Positions 29,453-38,585 of a stretch of 64,000 nt of DNA are shown in pieces (position 1 is the first letter of the stretch; every line of letters starts with the position of its first letter). Under the pieces are notes generated by a model. It did not search any database, was not told the DNA's origin, and saw only the letters and a list, made by a program, of their open reading frames with translations. A program made the translations under genes and the position numbers. The DNA lies in the NCBI GenBank assembly GCA_018435605.1, contig JAHDNF010000016.1, forward strand, positions 1 through 64,000. Reading direction: 5' to 3'. This DNA comes from a bacterium. Lineage in GTDB: Bacteria > Auribacterota > Auribacteria > Auribacterales > Auribacteraceae.

Positions 29453-32131
29453 ATGGATATCCCAAAACAATATTCGCCAAAAGAAATAGAAGAGAAATGG
29501 CTGTCTTTCTGGAATGAACACAGGTTTTTTCACGCCGGGTTTGATAAGGGCGGAGAATCCTATTCTATAGTAATTCCTCCGCCCAATGTAACTGCCGCTC
29601 TGCATATGGGGCATGCGCTCAACAACACAGTGCAGGATATTTTGATTCGATGGCGAAGAATGCAGGGATACAATACTTTGTGGATGCCGGGCACCGATCA
29701 TGCCGGAATAGCTACTCAAAACGTCGTTGAGAAACAGCTCGCCAAGGAAAATATATCGAGGGATCATCTTGGCCGCGAGAAGTTTGTTGAGCGAGTCTGG
29801 CAATGGCGTGACGAGTACGGCGGAAAAATTATAAACCAGCTTAAAAAACTAGGGTGTTCCTGCGACTGGGACCGTGAACGGTTTACCATGGACAGCGGGC
29901 TTAGTAACGCGGTAAAAGAGGTCTTTGTACGTTTGTACAAAAAAGGGCTGGTGTATCAGGGCGACTATATTATCAACTGGTGCCCGCGTTGCCACACGGC
30001 GTTATCCGATGAAGAAGCGGAACATCGCGATATCGAAGGAGCGCTTTATTATATAACTTACGCGGTAAAAGGAACTGATGAAAAAATAACCGTTGCCACT
30101 ACCCGTCCTGAAACTATGCTGGGCGATACGGCCGTGGCTCTTAATCCCAAAGATAAGCGTTACAATGGATTGAAGGGCGCTAAGATAATTCTTCCGATCC
30201 TCAATCGTGAAATCGATGTCATAGCAGACGAGTTTGTAGACACGTCTTTCGGAACAGGTATCGTCAAGGTAACTCCTGCGCACGATCCAAATGACTTTGA
30301 AATGGGGTTGCGGCATAACCTGCCTTCAATTAACGTGATGCATCACGATGCCACTATGAATGAACAGGCAGGGCCTTATAATGGCATGGATAGATTTGCA
30401 TGCCGTAAGCAATTGATCGAAGACTTGAAGAAAACCGGCGACCTGATTAAAATAGAGAAGCATCAGCACGCTGTAGGTCATTGCTACAGATGCCACACCA
30501 TAGTTGAGCCCCGGCTGTCTCGGCAATGGTTTGTCAAGATGAAACCGCTGGCAGAGTCTGCGATCAGGGTGGTCAATGAAAATAAAATCCGTTTCATACC
30601 TTCACGTTGGGAAAAGGTCTACTTGGAGTGGATGACCAATATACGTGATTGGTGCATTTCCCGTCAGATATGGTGGGGGCATCGTATTCCGGTTTGGACT
30701 TGTCAGGATTGCGGCAAACTGACTGTATCGGTTGACGACCCGACCCGGTGCGAGTCTTGCAAAAGCGAAAAACTTGTGCAGGATAACGATGTGCTTGATA
30801 CATGGTTTTCTTCGTGGTTGTGGCCTTTCTCCACGTTCGGCTGGCCGGAAAAAACTAAGGATTTGGACTTTTATTATCCTACTAATACTCTTGCGACCGC
30901 TCCGGAGATACTCTTTTTCTGGGTTGCGCGTATGATTATGGCAGGACTTGAATTCATGGGCGATATCCCTTTCAGTGATGTTTATCTTCATGGAACTGTG
31001 CGCGATGATTCCGGAACAAAGATGAGCAAATCACTGGGAAATACGATTGATCCTCTTGATGTCATTGAAGAGTTCGGAGCCGATGCGCTTCGTTTTTCCA
31101 TAATATTGATTACCGCTCAGGGGCAGGATGTATATTTGTCGCCGGCTAAATTTGAGATAGGCCGGAATTTCGCCAACAAACTTTGGAACGCTTCACGGTT
31201 TTTGCTGATGAATTTCGGCGAGCAAACCGAATCGTTCACTCCGTATAAAAAAGAACAATTATCTTCCGACGATCGGTATATTATAGGATTGTTGCATTTG
31301 ACCATTAAAGGGGTAACGGAAGCGCTCGAACAATTTCGCTTCAACGAAGCCGCTCAGATTGTCTACGACTTTTTCTGGCACAGTTACTGTGATAAATATA
31401 TAGAAACTGCAAAACCTATATTGTACGGCGAAGACGAGACCGCAAAGCACACAACGCGAATGGTTTTGTTCGATGTACTTAATCAGACACTTAAAATGCT
31501 ACATCCGTTTATGCCGTTCATATCTGAAGAGCTATGGCAACGACTGCATTCTATTTTTCCGGATGACACGGAGCTTGCGGCACATACCTCGGTTACGGTT
31601 GCGCCGTGGCCAAAGGTGGATTCCTCGTTGATTGACCAAGCTGTGATCGATCTTATAGACCGGAAATTCGAGCTTATTTCTGCAGGGAGAAATTTACGTA
31701 GCGAATATGATATACCGCCCGGTTCGGAAATAAAATTTTTTATCAAACCGGAGACTGAAGAGCTTAAATCGTATTTTGAGTCGGAAAATATTATGCTGAA
31801 AAAATTTCTTAGGGCTTCGTCGTTAACAATCGATACCGAATTCGAGCCTCAGTCAGGTTTTCCGTCAGCGGTTATCAAGGCAGGCGCTATTTTCATGTCT
31901 CTTGAAGGGGCGCTTGACGCTGAAAAAGAATCTGCGCGGCTAGAGGGAAAACTTGATAAACTTACGAAAGCGCTGATGGCGATAAGGAAAAAATTGAGTA
32001 ATCAGAGTTTTGTCAACAATGCTCCTGAACAGGTTGTAGAAAAAGAGCGTGAAAAAGAATACGAACTGAGCGAGCAATGCGATAAAATAGAAAAAAACCT
32101 CGCGTTTATACGGTCATTAATTAAGAGATAA
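29453..32131 (+). CDS. valS: Valyl-tRNA synthetase
   Basis: This class I aminoacyl-tRNA synthetase charges tRNA-Val. The HIGH-type motif is HMGH (about residue 50, in AALHMGHALNN) and the KMSKS motif is GTKMSKSLGN near 523. An editing domain with TTRPETMLGDTAVALNPKD lies between them. The anticodon-binding domain follows, and the last ~65 residues form the coiled-coil tRNA-binding arm (LEGKLDKLTKAL…). Length of 892 residues is normal. I chose ATG 29453: the TTG 12 nt upstream directly abuts the AAAGG Shine-Dalgarno and is too close. It is last in the hom operon. A tRNA-Val gene lies at 46037. Confidence 0.96.
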   Translation: MDIPKQYSPKEIEEKWLSFWNEHRFFHAGFDKGGESYSIVIPPPNVTAALHMGHALNNTVQDILIRWRRMQGYNTLWMPGTDHAGIATQNVVEKQLAKENISRDHLGREKFVERVWQWRDEYGGKIINQLKKLGCSCDWDRERFTMDSGLSNAVKEVFVRLYKKGLVYQGDYIINWCPRCHTALSDEEAEHRDIEGALYYITYAVKGTDEKITVATTRPETMLGDTAVALNPKDKRYNGLKGAKIILPILNREIDVIADEFVDTSFGTGIVKVTPAHDPNDFEMGLRHNLPSINVMHHDATMNEQAGPYNGMDRFACRKQLIEDLKKTGDLIKIEKHQHAVGHCYRCHTIVEPRLSRQWFVKMKPLAESAIRVVNENKIRFIPSRWEKVYLEWMTNIRDWCISRQIWWGHRIPVWTCQDCGKLTVSVDDPTRCESCKSEKLVQDNDVLDTWFSSWLWPFSTFGWPEKTKDLDFYYPTNTLATAPEILFFWVARMIMAGLEFMGDIPFSDVYLHGTVRDDSGTKMSKSLGNTIDPLDVIEEFGADALRFSIILITAQGQDVYLSPAKFEIGRNFANKLWNASRFLLMNFGEQTESFTPYKKEQLSSDDRYIIGLLHLTIKGVTEALEQFRFNEAAQIVYDFFWHSYCDKYIETAKPILYGEDETAKHTTRMVLFDVLNQTLKMLHPFMPFISEELWQRLHSIFPDDTELAAHTSVTVAPWPKVDSSLIDQAVIDLIDRKFELISAGRNLRSEYDIPPGSEIKFFIKPETEELKSYFESENIMLKKFLRASSLTIDTEFEPQSGFPSAVIKAGAIFMSLEGALDAEKESARLEGKLDKLTKALMAIRKKLSNQSFVNNAPEQVVEKEREKEYELSEQCDKIEKNLAFIRSLIKR

Positions 32132-32143
32132 ATTTTAAAAATT

Positions 32144-32833
32144 TCAAACCGATTTATCGCATTGAGCCTCAATGAACAATGCGGCGCATTCATATATTTC
32201 TCCGTCGTCATTTATCAGACGGCGGACACGCAAAACTTTAGCGATAGTCTGAAACCTTTCGTCGTGGCAGAAAATAATTTTAATGATACGATTCTGTTCG
32301 AGTTTGGTTTTTGTCGAGAAAAACATTCCTTTTGACGAGAAATCTTTGCATTTTCCCTGATAATACTCGCCCCCGAATTTTAGCTGTATTTTGATGTCGA
32401 AATCGCAGATATATCGTTCATGGCTACGCTTTTGGCGTTTTATCTTATGATTGTCCAATTGTTCGGAGAAAAATGGCGAGTGGCATTTGCCGCAGGTGAT
32501 TCCCTTGAGTTTTTCCCGTGTGGTACTTAGGTTAATTCGATTGATAGTGCCGCAGAAAAAACATCGCATATAATAATATTCGCGTTGCGACGAGCGTTGG
32601 TTAGATTGCTTGAGCGAAAAATAATTGTACCGGTCGTATTCTTTGCGCCGGATAGGATCTTTTAACACAGTATACGCTTCATTGATATCCTGCGCGTTAT
32701 GAGTATGCCCGCCGTAGTCTGGATGGTTTTTCAACTCAAGCATCAGTGTACGGTAAGCCGCCTTTATGACGGCAAAATCCGCTGACGGGTCAACCTGAAG
32801 TATCTTGTAATAATTTTTTTGCGCTACGCTCAT
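32144..32833 (-). CDS. J-domain / zinc-ribbon / PilZ fusion protein
   Basis: Three modules are visible in 229 residues. A DnaJ-type J domain (about 6-69) keeps the HPD tripeptide (KNHPDYGG) needed to stimulate Hsp70. A short zinc ribbon follows, with two Cys pairs (CFFCGT, near 95, and CGKCHS, near 123). The C-terminal PilZ-like domain (about 142-225) begins RSHERYICDFDI and contains CKDFSSKGMFF, close to the D/NxSxxG c-di-GMP motif (here DFSSKG). PilZ domains bind cyclic di-GMP. The combination suggests second-messenger control of an Hsp70-linked process. It converges on valS (12 bp) and diverges from the TPR gene. Domain calls are good; the role is unknown. Confidence 0.82.
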   Translation of the reverse strand: MSVAQKNYYKILQVDPSADFAVIKAAYRTLMLELKNHPDYGGHTHNAQDINEAYTVLKDPIRRKEYDRYNYFSLKQSNQRSSQREYYYMRCFFCGTINRINLSTTREKLKGITCGKCHSPFFSEQLDNHKIKRQKRSHERYICDFDIKIQLKFGGEYYQGKCKDFSSKGMFFSTKTKLEQNRIIKIIFCHDERFQTIAKVLRVRRLINDDGEIYECAALFIEAQCDKSV

Positions 32834-33002
32834 CTTTTACCTTTTGCTGTTTGCCATTAATATGTTTCGGTATTTCGGATAAAATAATTTATCGTTGCGT
32901 CGTTATTTTTGTTGCTTAATCAGTTGTCTGTCCTTTTTACTTGCTTCAAATGAGATAATTTCATAATCTATTCTCGGTATATATATGGAGGGAAACATTT
33001 GC

Positions 33003-35228
33003 ATGAATAAACACCTTGCGGCTTTTTTGCTTGTTACTGCGGTATGTATAATCGCATATTGCAATTCACTGCAAAACGGATTCGTGTATGACGACGCCTC
33101 GGTAATTGTTGAAAATCGTTATATCACAGATATTTCAAATATTAGAGATATTTTTAGCAAAGACGATTATTTCGCTCGTAGCGGAGTAGGCAAATACCGC
33201 CGGTATGGTGAAGGGAGTTATCGTCCGATAGTGACCTTGAGCTATTTTATGGATGCGGTAATCTGGAAAAAAAATCCGTTCGGGTATCATCTTGCAAATT
33301 TGATTTATCATTTGCTATACGTGCTTGTACTATATTTTCTTATTTTTAGATTATCAGGCAGTTTTACCATGGCATTGATGTCATCGGCCATATCCGCAAT
33401 CCATCCTGTAATGACAGAAGCAGTCAATGCGATTTCCTTTCGTGAAGATATATTATGCGGCCTGTTTTTTTGTTCAGGCTTTCTTCTGTTTATAATGTAT
33501 GTCAAATGCCGGACAAGGCCGATTGCATATCTTATTACGGCGTGTATAAGTTATTTAATGGCATGTCTTAGCAAAGAAAACGGCATAATGCTTCCTTTGC
33601 TTATTGCGGGTTATATAGTTTGGATGGACAGAAGTCCGTCCGCAAAGAGATTTTCCTTGCAGTTGAAGCGTTTTAAGAAAGAATATATTTTTCTGGGAGT
33701 TACTGCTGTTATATACCTGATAATCCGTTTTGGTTTTTTTAACTTCACGGTTGATGCCGCTCCTCAAGTTACAATTAATTTAATGGCCACCAGATTTATC
33801 CGTTTTTTTAATGTGATAAGTTACTATTTGGGGATCATTTTAGTTCCTCACCGGTTAACGCCGGCGTTCAACAATGATTTTCTGGAATCGCCGGTCTTAT
33901 TGATAGTAAGTATACCGGTTTTAGCCGGATACTGTTACCTTATTCGGATACAGCGTTATAACGGGTTGACAGCGCTATTTTTGAGCTGGTTTTTGATTAC
34001 ACTGCTTCCAATATCCGGCCTTGTCTATCTGAACCAGCCTGTGGCTGAGCGGTATCTATATTTGCCGATGATCGGGGTAATTTGCGCAACAGTTATATTT
34101 TTATTTGAGATTTTGCGCAGAAAAAAGTTGTTTCTTCCTGTCTTTAGCGTAATTATAATTGTTTTTACAGCGAGGACTGTCGCTCAGAACGCCGTCTGGA
34201 AAAACGAGTTTGATTTGTGGTCATACACTATCAAGTATGCTCCTAAAGATTATAACACTGTTTCCAACTACGCTATCGCTTTGGCAGACGCCAAACGTTA
34301 TGAGGATTCGATAGTGTATTATAAAAAGGCAATAGAACTGGATGACCGGGCGCAAACCCACTACAATCTTGCTAATGCTTATACGGCGTTGGGACTCAAA
34401 AAGCAGGCTGAAAAAGAATTCCGCACATCAATCAAAAAAGACCCAAATTATTCTGAAGCGCATAACAATCTGGGACGCATTCTTGCGGAAAGCGGGAAAT
34501 ATGAGGAAGCGATAGACGAGATCAAGATTGCCATTGCTCTAAACCCATATAATGCTATGGCTTATAATAACCTTGGGGGCTGTTACAACCAGTTGGGCAA
34601 CTATGAAGAAGCCAAAAAGGCGTTACGGCGGGCGCTTAATATCAGTCCGGGTTACATAAGCGCGTCATTTAATCTTGGCACATCCTACTTTAAGCTGGGA
34701 GAATATGATAAAGCAATCGAGATGATGGAATATGTTTTGCATTACGAACCGAATAACAAACATGCGTATCAGTATTTGGAGTCTATCAAACGCCAGAAGT
34801 CTATAATTAAACAACATCAGGGTACCTCGGCTGGAACTTCCGTTCAAGAAACTGTGTCCGGTACTCAGCCTCCGGATACGTCTGCTGTTGGGGTAACTGA
34901 TCAACGAAAGCCGGCGGCAGGCGGTTTAATCCATGCGGAAAATTTTGCGGGACGATACGATGCACAACAGGCGATTCGGGAAGGCGATATGTTGATGCAG
35001 TCCGGCCAGTACCCGCAGGCTCTGAAAATGTACAGGATAGCGGTTAACAGCCAGCCGTCAAATCCGGTTATCCATGTTAAACTTGCGGAATGTTACATGC
35101 GTCTGGGTTCATTCGACCTTGCGCACAAGACCCTTGTTAAAGCGCTTGAACTTGATCCTGAGAATAAAACGGCTAACCAGCGAATGAGTGAAATACAGCG
35201 GATTCTACAGCTTCCTTCTGCTCGATAA
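33003..35228 (+). CDS. Multi-pass membrane glycosyltransferase-like protein with TPR repeats
   Basis: The N-terminal half (about 1-395) has about 11 hydrophobic helices and motifs of TMTC/GT39-like proteins: YDDASVIVENRYI near 22, YRPIVTLSYFMDAVIW and YHLANLIYHLL. These are polyprenyl-phosphate-sugar-dependent transferase relatives. Four to five TPR units follow (about 405-600, for example AHNNLGRILAESGKYEEAI). A Ser/Thr/Pro linker and two more TPR units end the protein. TPRs would hold a protein partner or acceptor outside the membrane. I chose ATG 33003, 9 nt behind GGAGGG, over the in-frame ATG 18 nt earlier that overlaps the Shine-Dalgarno. Glycosylation activity is inferred. Confidence 0.82.
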   Translation: MNKHLAAFLLVTAVCIIAYCNSLQNGFVYDDASVIVENRYITDISNIRDIFSKDDYFARSGVGKYRRYGEGSYRPIVTLSYFMDAVIWKKNPFGYHLANLIYHLLYVLVLYFLIFRLSGSFTMALMSSAISAIHPVMTEAVNAISFREDILCGLFFCSGFLLFIMYVKCRTRPIAYLITACISYLMACLSKENGIMLPLLIAGYIVWMDRSPSAKRFSLQLKRFKKEYIFLGVTAVIYLIIRFGFFNFTVDAAPQVTINLMATRFIRFFNVISYYLGIILVPHRLTPAFNNDFLESPVLLIVSIPVLAGYCYLIRIQRYNGLTALFLSWFLITLLPISGLVYLNQPVAERYLYLPMIGVICATVIFLFEILRRKKLFLPVFSVIIIVFTARTVAQNAVWKNEFDLWSYTIKYAPKDYNTVSNYAIALADAKRYEDSIVYYKKAIELDDRAQTHYNLANAYTALGLKKQAEKEFRTSIKKDPNYSEAHNNLGRILAESGKYEEAIDEIKIAIALNPYNAMAYNNLGGCYNQLGNYEEAKKALRRALNISPGYISASFNLGTSYFKLGEYDKAIEMMEYVLHYEPNNKHAYQYLESIKRQKSIIKQHQGTSAGTSVQETVSGTQPPDTSAVGVTDQRKPAAGGLIHAENFAGRYDAQQAIREGDMLMQSGQYPQALKMYRIAVNSQPSNPVIHVKLAECYMRLGSFDLAHKTLVKALELDPENKTANQRMSEIQRILQLPSAR

Positions 35229-35253
35229 CAGGAAAACTTGCGGGCATAAAAAA

Positions 35254-35351
35254 ACCGGAGCGGTTATTTTGAGAATGAAGAACGATCCGATCAGTTTACC
35301 CAAGAGACTTTACCTGACAAGAGATATAACCAAGACGATAACCGCTCCAGT
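35254..35351 (-). ncRNA. Long-loop hairpin with T-tract: terminator or small structured RNA
   Basis: Perfect 11-bp arms GGAGCGGTTAT (35257-35267) and ATAACCGCTCC (35338-35348) enclose about 70 nt. Outer A-T and C-G pairs extend the stem past one mismatch. On the minus strand the closing arm is followed by GG and eight T. It lies 142 bp downstream of the FHA gene. The loop holds imperfect copies of TTTACC…CAAGAGA. I match no known RNA family. Confidence 0.45.
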
Positions 35352-35492
35352 CATTGTATTATATCGACACCCACCGCGAAAAATTTTACAAGAATTTTAA
35401 AATATTTTTTATTTTTTAATATTTTGTAATTCTTTCATCGTGAAAATGTTACGATGTTATATGAAATCGCGTCTAAAAAGCTGTGGATGTTG

Positions 35493-35903
35493 TCAGGCGG
35501 AAAAAATATTGAATTCTATGACGGTATTTACGCCGAGCTGTATTAGGTCGCCTTTGTGTAGCTGGTAAAGCTCGCCTTTGAAGATGGGGTTCCGGTTGAT
35601 GAAGGTTCCGTTGGTGGAATTCTCGTCAATGATGTAATATTCTTTATCGCGGTGAAATATTTTTGCATGGAAACTGGATATATACATATCCCCTTTTATG
35701 GCAAAATTGTTGTTGTGGTTTCTTCCGATAGTCGTCACTTTTTCCGAAACAGCAAATGTAATTTCACAGATAGTGAGAAACGCATTGGACTGCATGTCCG
35801 GCGGTATATTGTAAATAACGACTATATTGTCGGCTTTGACAACTTTAGGTTGCCAGCGTATTAGAGTTTCAGGTGTATTATTCAAGTCGTACATTCGATC
35901 CAT
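35493..35903 (-). CDS. FHA-domain protein
   Basis: The 136-residue protein consists mainly of a forkhead-associated domain (about 45-130), a phosphothreonine-binding module. The key motifs are present: TTIGRNHNNNFAI, with the Gly-Arg that contacts phosphate; ISSFHAKI, with Ser and His; and DENSTNGTFIN, with the NG turn. The N-terminal 40 residues show no known domain. FHA proteins read Ser/Thr kinase signals, but no such kinase is in the window. A GAGGAAA Shine-Dalgarno precedes the ATG. The gene is on the same strand as, and downstream of, the Wzc-like gene, so a link to polysaccharide control is possible. Confidence 0.88.
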   Translation of the reverse strand: MDRMYDLNNTPETLIRWQPKVVKADNIVVIYNIPPDMQSNAFLTICEITFAVSEKVTTIGRNHNNNFAIKGDMYISSFHAKIFHRDKEYYIIDENSTNGTFINRNPIFKGELYQLHKGDLIQLGVNTVIEFNIFSA

Positions 35904-36003
35904 ATTTTCCTCAAAAATGTAAATGCGATCATGTTATATTATCGACGCAGAAAAGGCAAAACTTTATACGAAAACAAAGAAACATGAGAAAAGAGAAGAT
36001 TGT

Positions 36004-38166
36004 TTATTTATATGCCAGATGATAGTAAGTTTTATATATGTCATTGGCTGGGCTGACATTATTTATAATAATACCCATGAGGTTGCCGCCGGAGGTAGCA
36101 AGATATCTTTCGATATTATCTTTAGTCATTTGCGGATACATTTTGTGAGCCACTATCACCAGTATTTCGTCAACGATACCGGCAAGAAGCAGGCTGTCGG
36201 CAAAACCAAGCAAAGGCGGTCCGTCGAAGATAATGAAGTCGTAATAAGGTTTCAGTGAATCTATAAGCGATTGCATCTGATGAATATCTAGTTCGCGGTC
36301 GTTGCCTGTGGCGGCAGTGCCTGCCGGTAGCAAATCGACATTATTATATACTATGGGGACAATCAGTTGTTTATAATTGTCTTTAAAGTCGGCTATATTT
36401 CGCAAACCTAGTTCAGGCGCGATGATTTCGAATAACTCCGGTAAGTCGGGTTTTCGCAGATTCGCATCAACGACAAGAACCCGTTTGCCCATATCGCCTA
36501 ATGCATAGCTTATATTTACTGTAGTTAAAGACCGGCCTTCTGCGGCGCCGTTACTGGTAATTAAAATGGTTTTGCTGTTCTTCTTTTTTCTGACCATATC
36601 AAGCCGTGTGGCGATTACTCTGAACGATTCGTATTTGACTGATTCGCGCGGCAGTTCGTTTATCTTTCCGACTTGAGTCGGGATAACGCTTACAACCGAA
36701 AACGCTGTCTGGCGTGCTTTGTCAAAAACTTCTTTTTCGTAAAAACCATAGACCAGCACTAGGATAAAGCCTATGAATAAACTGCTTATGGCGCTTGCGA
36801 CTATACTGTTGAAGCGCAACATCATAATCAGGCTGATGAATAGATTCTTCATATTGCTGAAATCCAGATTGGTAAACAGATATGGCCGTACATATTCGCT
36901 TTCAAGAGGCACCCTTGCTTTTTCGATCACTTCTACGGTTTCTTCAGGCATTTCAAGAAGCGATAAATGTTTGACGTATTGTTTATTGAGAAAAATATAA
37001 TTTTCCTGATCCGAAAGCATTTCCTGTTTTGCTTGCAGATACAACAATTCACTGCTTTCTATATCATATAAACGTTCGCGTGCTTGCTTAATTGTAGCCA
37101 GCAAATTTTCTTCGCGATTCTTTATAACTTCATATTTTATTTCAAGTCCGCGCAACAGGCCTTCGGTTTCCTGTTGGATCTTTTCAGTGATCTCGTTTAT
37201 TTTCAAGACGGTTTCGCGAATTTCAGGGTAATTTTCTCCGTAATGCTGTCTGAGCTTGGCAAGACGTATTTTTTCATTTGCCAGAAGGTGTTTTAAGATG
37301 ATGATGTTGTCTTTATCAATATCGTTGAAACCGATATGGTTGCTTTGCATGGCAACAACGTTGCTTTGGATGTCCGAAGGCAGTTCTTTGATCTTCTCAA
37401 GTTTGATTTCTTCCTGCATTCTATTGATTTTTGTATCAAGATATAGGTGATTGAATACAAGTAGCTGATCCTTATCGATATTTTCGCCTGCGTAAAAATT
37501 AAGATTTTGTTCCCGTTTTAAATCTTCAAGAGTTTTTTCTGATTTGTCGAGTTTAACTTTTGCCTGCTCGATTTTCTTTTCCAATTCTTTTATTGTAAGG
37601 TCGATTCGTTCCTGACGGAATGTTTGGCGTCCTCGTTTGAATGTTTCAACGAAATTGTTAGCTACTTCTGTTGCGAGAAAACGGTTTTTCATCGTTACGC
37701 GCACTTCAAGGATATTTGCGTTTTCATGATAAGTTATTCGTAACGTACGCTGTAAGATATTCAGCGCGATTTCCTGAGGAATACGGTATCTCTTGTTGGG
37801 AGACAAATGGAGTCGTAAATCCATTTCATCAATCAATGAATCCAGTAAATCTCTGTTATGAAGTAGCACATATTGGGTAACGTAAAAATGAATGAGATAT
37901 TGATGAGAAAAATATTGAGGCGCAGTTACATTCCATGAAACATTTTTAGGAGCCACGACAATTTTTGCAACTGCGGTATATGACGGTTTTTGAATCAGTG
38001 TCCGCAGAACGGTTACAGATACTGCAATGATGCAGAACAAGATAAGTAGCCATATCTTAGACCTTAGTATGGAAAGGCATTGACGATAGAATATATTAAA
38101 ATTTTCACGGGAAAAACTTGTATTTTGCACTGTTTTTATACCTGTAATGGAATAATGGTTCGGCAT
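36004..38166 (-). CDS. Wzc-like polysaccharide co-polymerase with tyrosine-kinase-type domain
   Basis: The protein has the Wzc/chain-length-determinant layout. An N-terminal Wzz domain begins after one membrane helix (LLILFCIIAVSVTVL), a long periplasmic coiled coil follows, and a second helix (SLFIGFILVLVYGF) leads to a cytoplasmic BY-kinase domain. That domain has Walker A' VLVVDANLRKPDLP and Walker B IIFDGPPLL. Its Walker A reads NGAAEGRSLTT, with Arg (codon 36532-36534) where Lys is usual. The tail YKTYYHLAYK has four tyrosines. It would govern chain length and export of the polysaccharide made by 40.7-45.9 kb. The upstream frame extends to 38301. I prefer ATG 38166 because residues before it show no Wzz homology, but the Shine-Dalgarno is weak. 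Confidence 0.82.
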   Translation of the reverse strand: MPNHYSITGIKTVQNTSFSRENFNIFYRQCLSILRSKIWLLILFCIIAVSVTVLRTLIQKPSYTAVAKIVVAPKNVSWNVTAPQYFSHQYLIHFYVTQYVLLHNRDLLDSLIDEMDLRLHLSPNKRYRIPQEIALNILQRTLRITYHENANILEVRVTMKNRFLATEVANNFVETFKRGRQTFRQERIDLTIKELEKKIEQAKVKLDKSEKTLEDLKREQNLNFYAGENIDKDQLLVFNHLYLDTKINRMQEEIKLEKIKELPSDIQSNVVAMQSNHIGFNDIDKDNIIILKHLLANEKIRLAKLRQHYGENYPEIRETVLKINEITEKIQQETEGLLRGLEIKYEVIKNREENLLATIKQARERLYDIESSELLYLQAKQEMLSDQENYIFLNKQYVKHLSLLEMPEETVEVIEKARVPLESEYVRPYLFTNLDFSNMKNLFISLIMMLRFNSIVASAISSLFIGFILVLVYGFYEKEVFDKARQTAFSVVSVIPTQVGKINELPRESVKYESFRVIATRLDMVRKKKNSKTILITSNGAAEGRSLTTVNISYALGDMGKRVLVVDANLRKPDLPELFEIIAPELGLRNIADFKDNYKQLIVPIVYNNVDLLPAGTAATGNDRELDIHQMQSLIDSLKPYYDFIIFDGPPLLGFADSLLLAGIVDEILVIVAHKMYPQMTKDNIERYLATSGGNLMGIIINNVSPANDIYKTYYHLAYK

Positions 38167-38585
38167 ATTGATCTTTTCATTTAATCGGTACACCGATACA
38201 ATCATTTTAGAATTAAGTAGGCATTTAAAAACAGTGTATACAAGGATCCGCAAATATTCCAGACAAATATTTAGTGAATCAATATTTTGGGCTGTCGGCA
38301 TGTATGATTTATTTGTGTCATAACTCTTTGATTATCTGGATATTGTAATATAACACCTTAATTTTACTATTTTTATGTTGCTTTTTTTTTGAAAAAATCG
38401 GATAATATTACATCATTTTTTAAAGATGATGAGTCAGGCAGGGTGGTTTTCTTTCAATAATAGCTACTGCAAAATATACCGCATAATTGCTGTGTTTCCT
38501 GATTTTAATTGTCATCTTCGGAGAAAATTTATCATTTAATAATCATAAATAATTTAATTCAAAAAAGCTGAAGGAGATCTTGAGC
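38167..38585. other. Divergent intergenic region
   Basis: AT-rich region between the Wzc-like gene and the symporter gene. A weak TTGCTT-N17-GATAAT promoter (38378-38406) faces the symporter. If the Wzc-like protein starts further upstream, up to 135 bp of this region would be coding. Confidence 0.35.

Noticed and set aside
35188-35400. 70-codon frame after the TPR gene
   Set aside because: It overlaps the end of the TPR gene in another frame and runs through the hairpin. There is no Shine-Dalgarno and no protein-like pattern.
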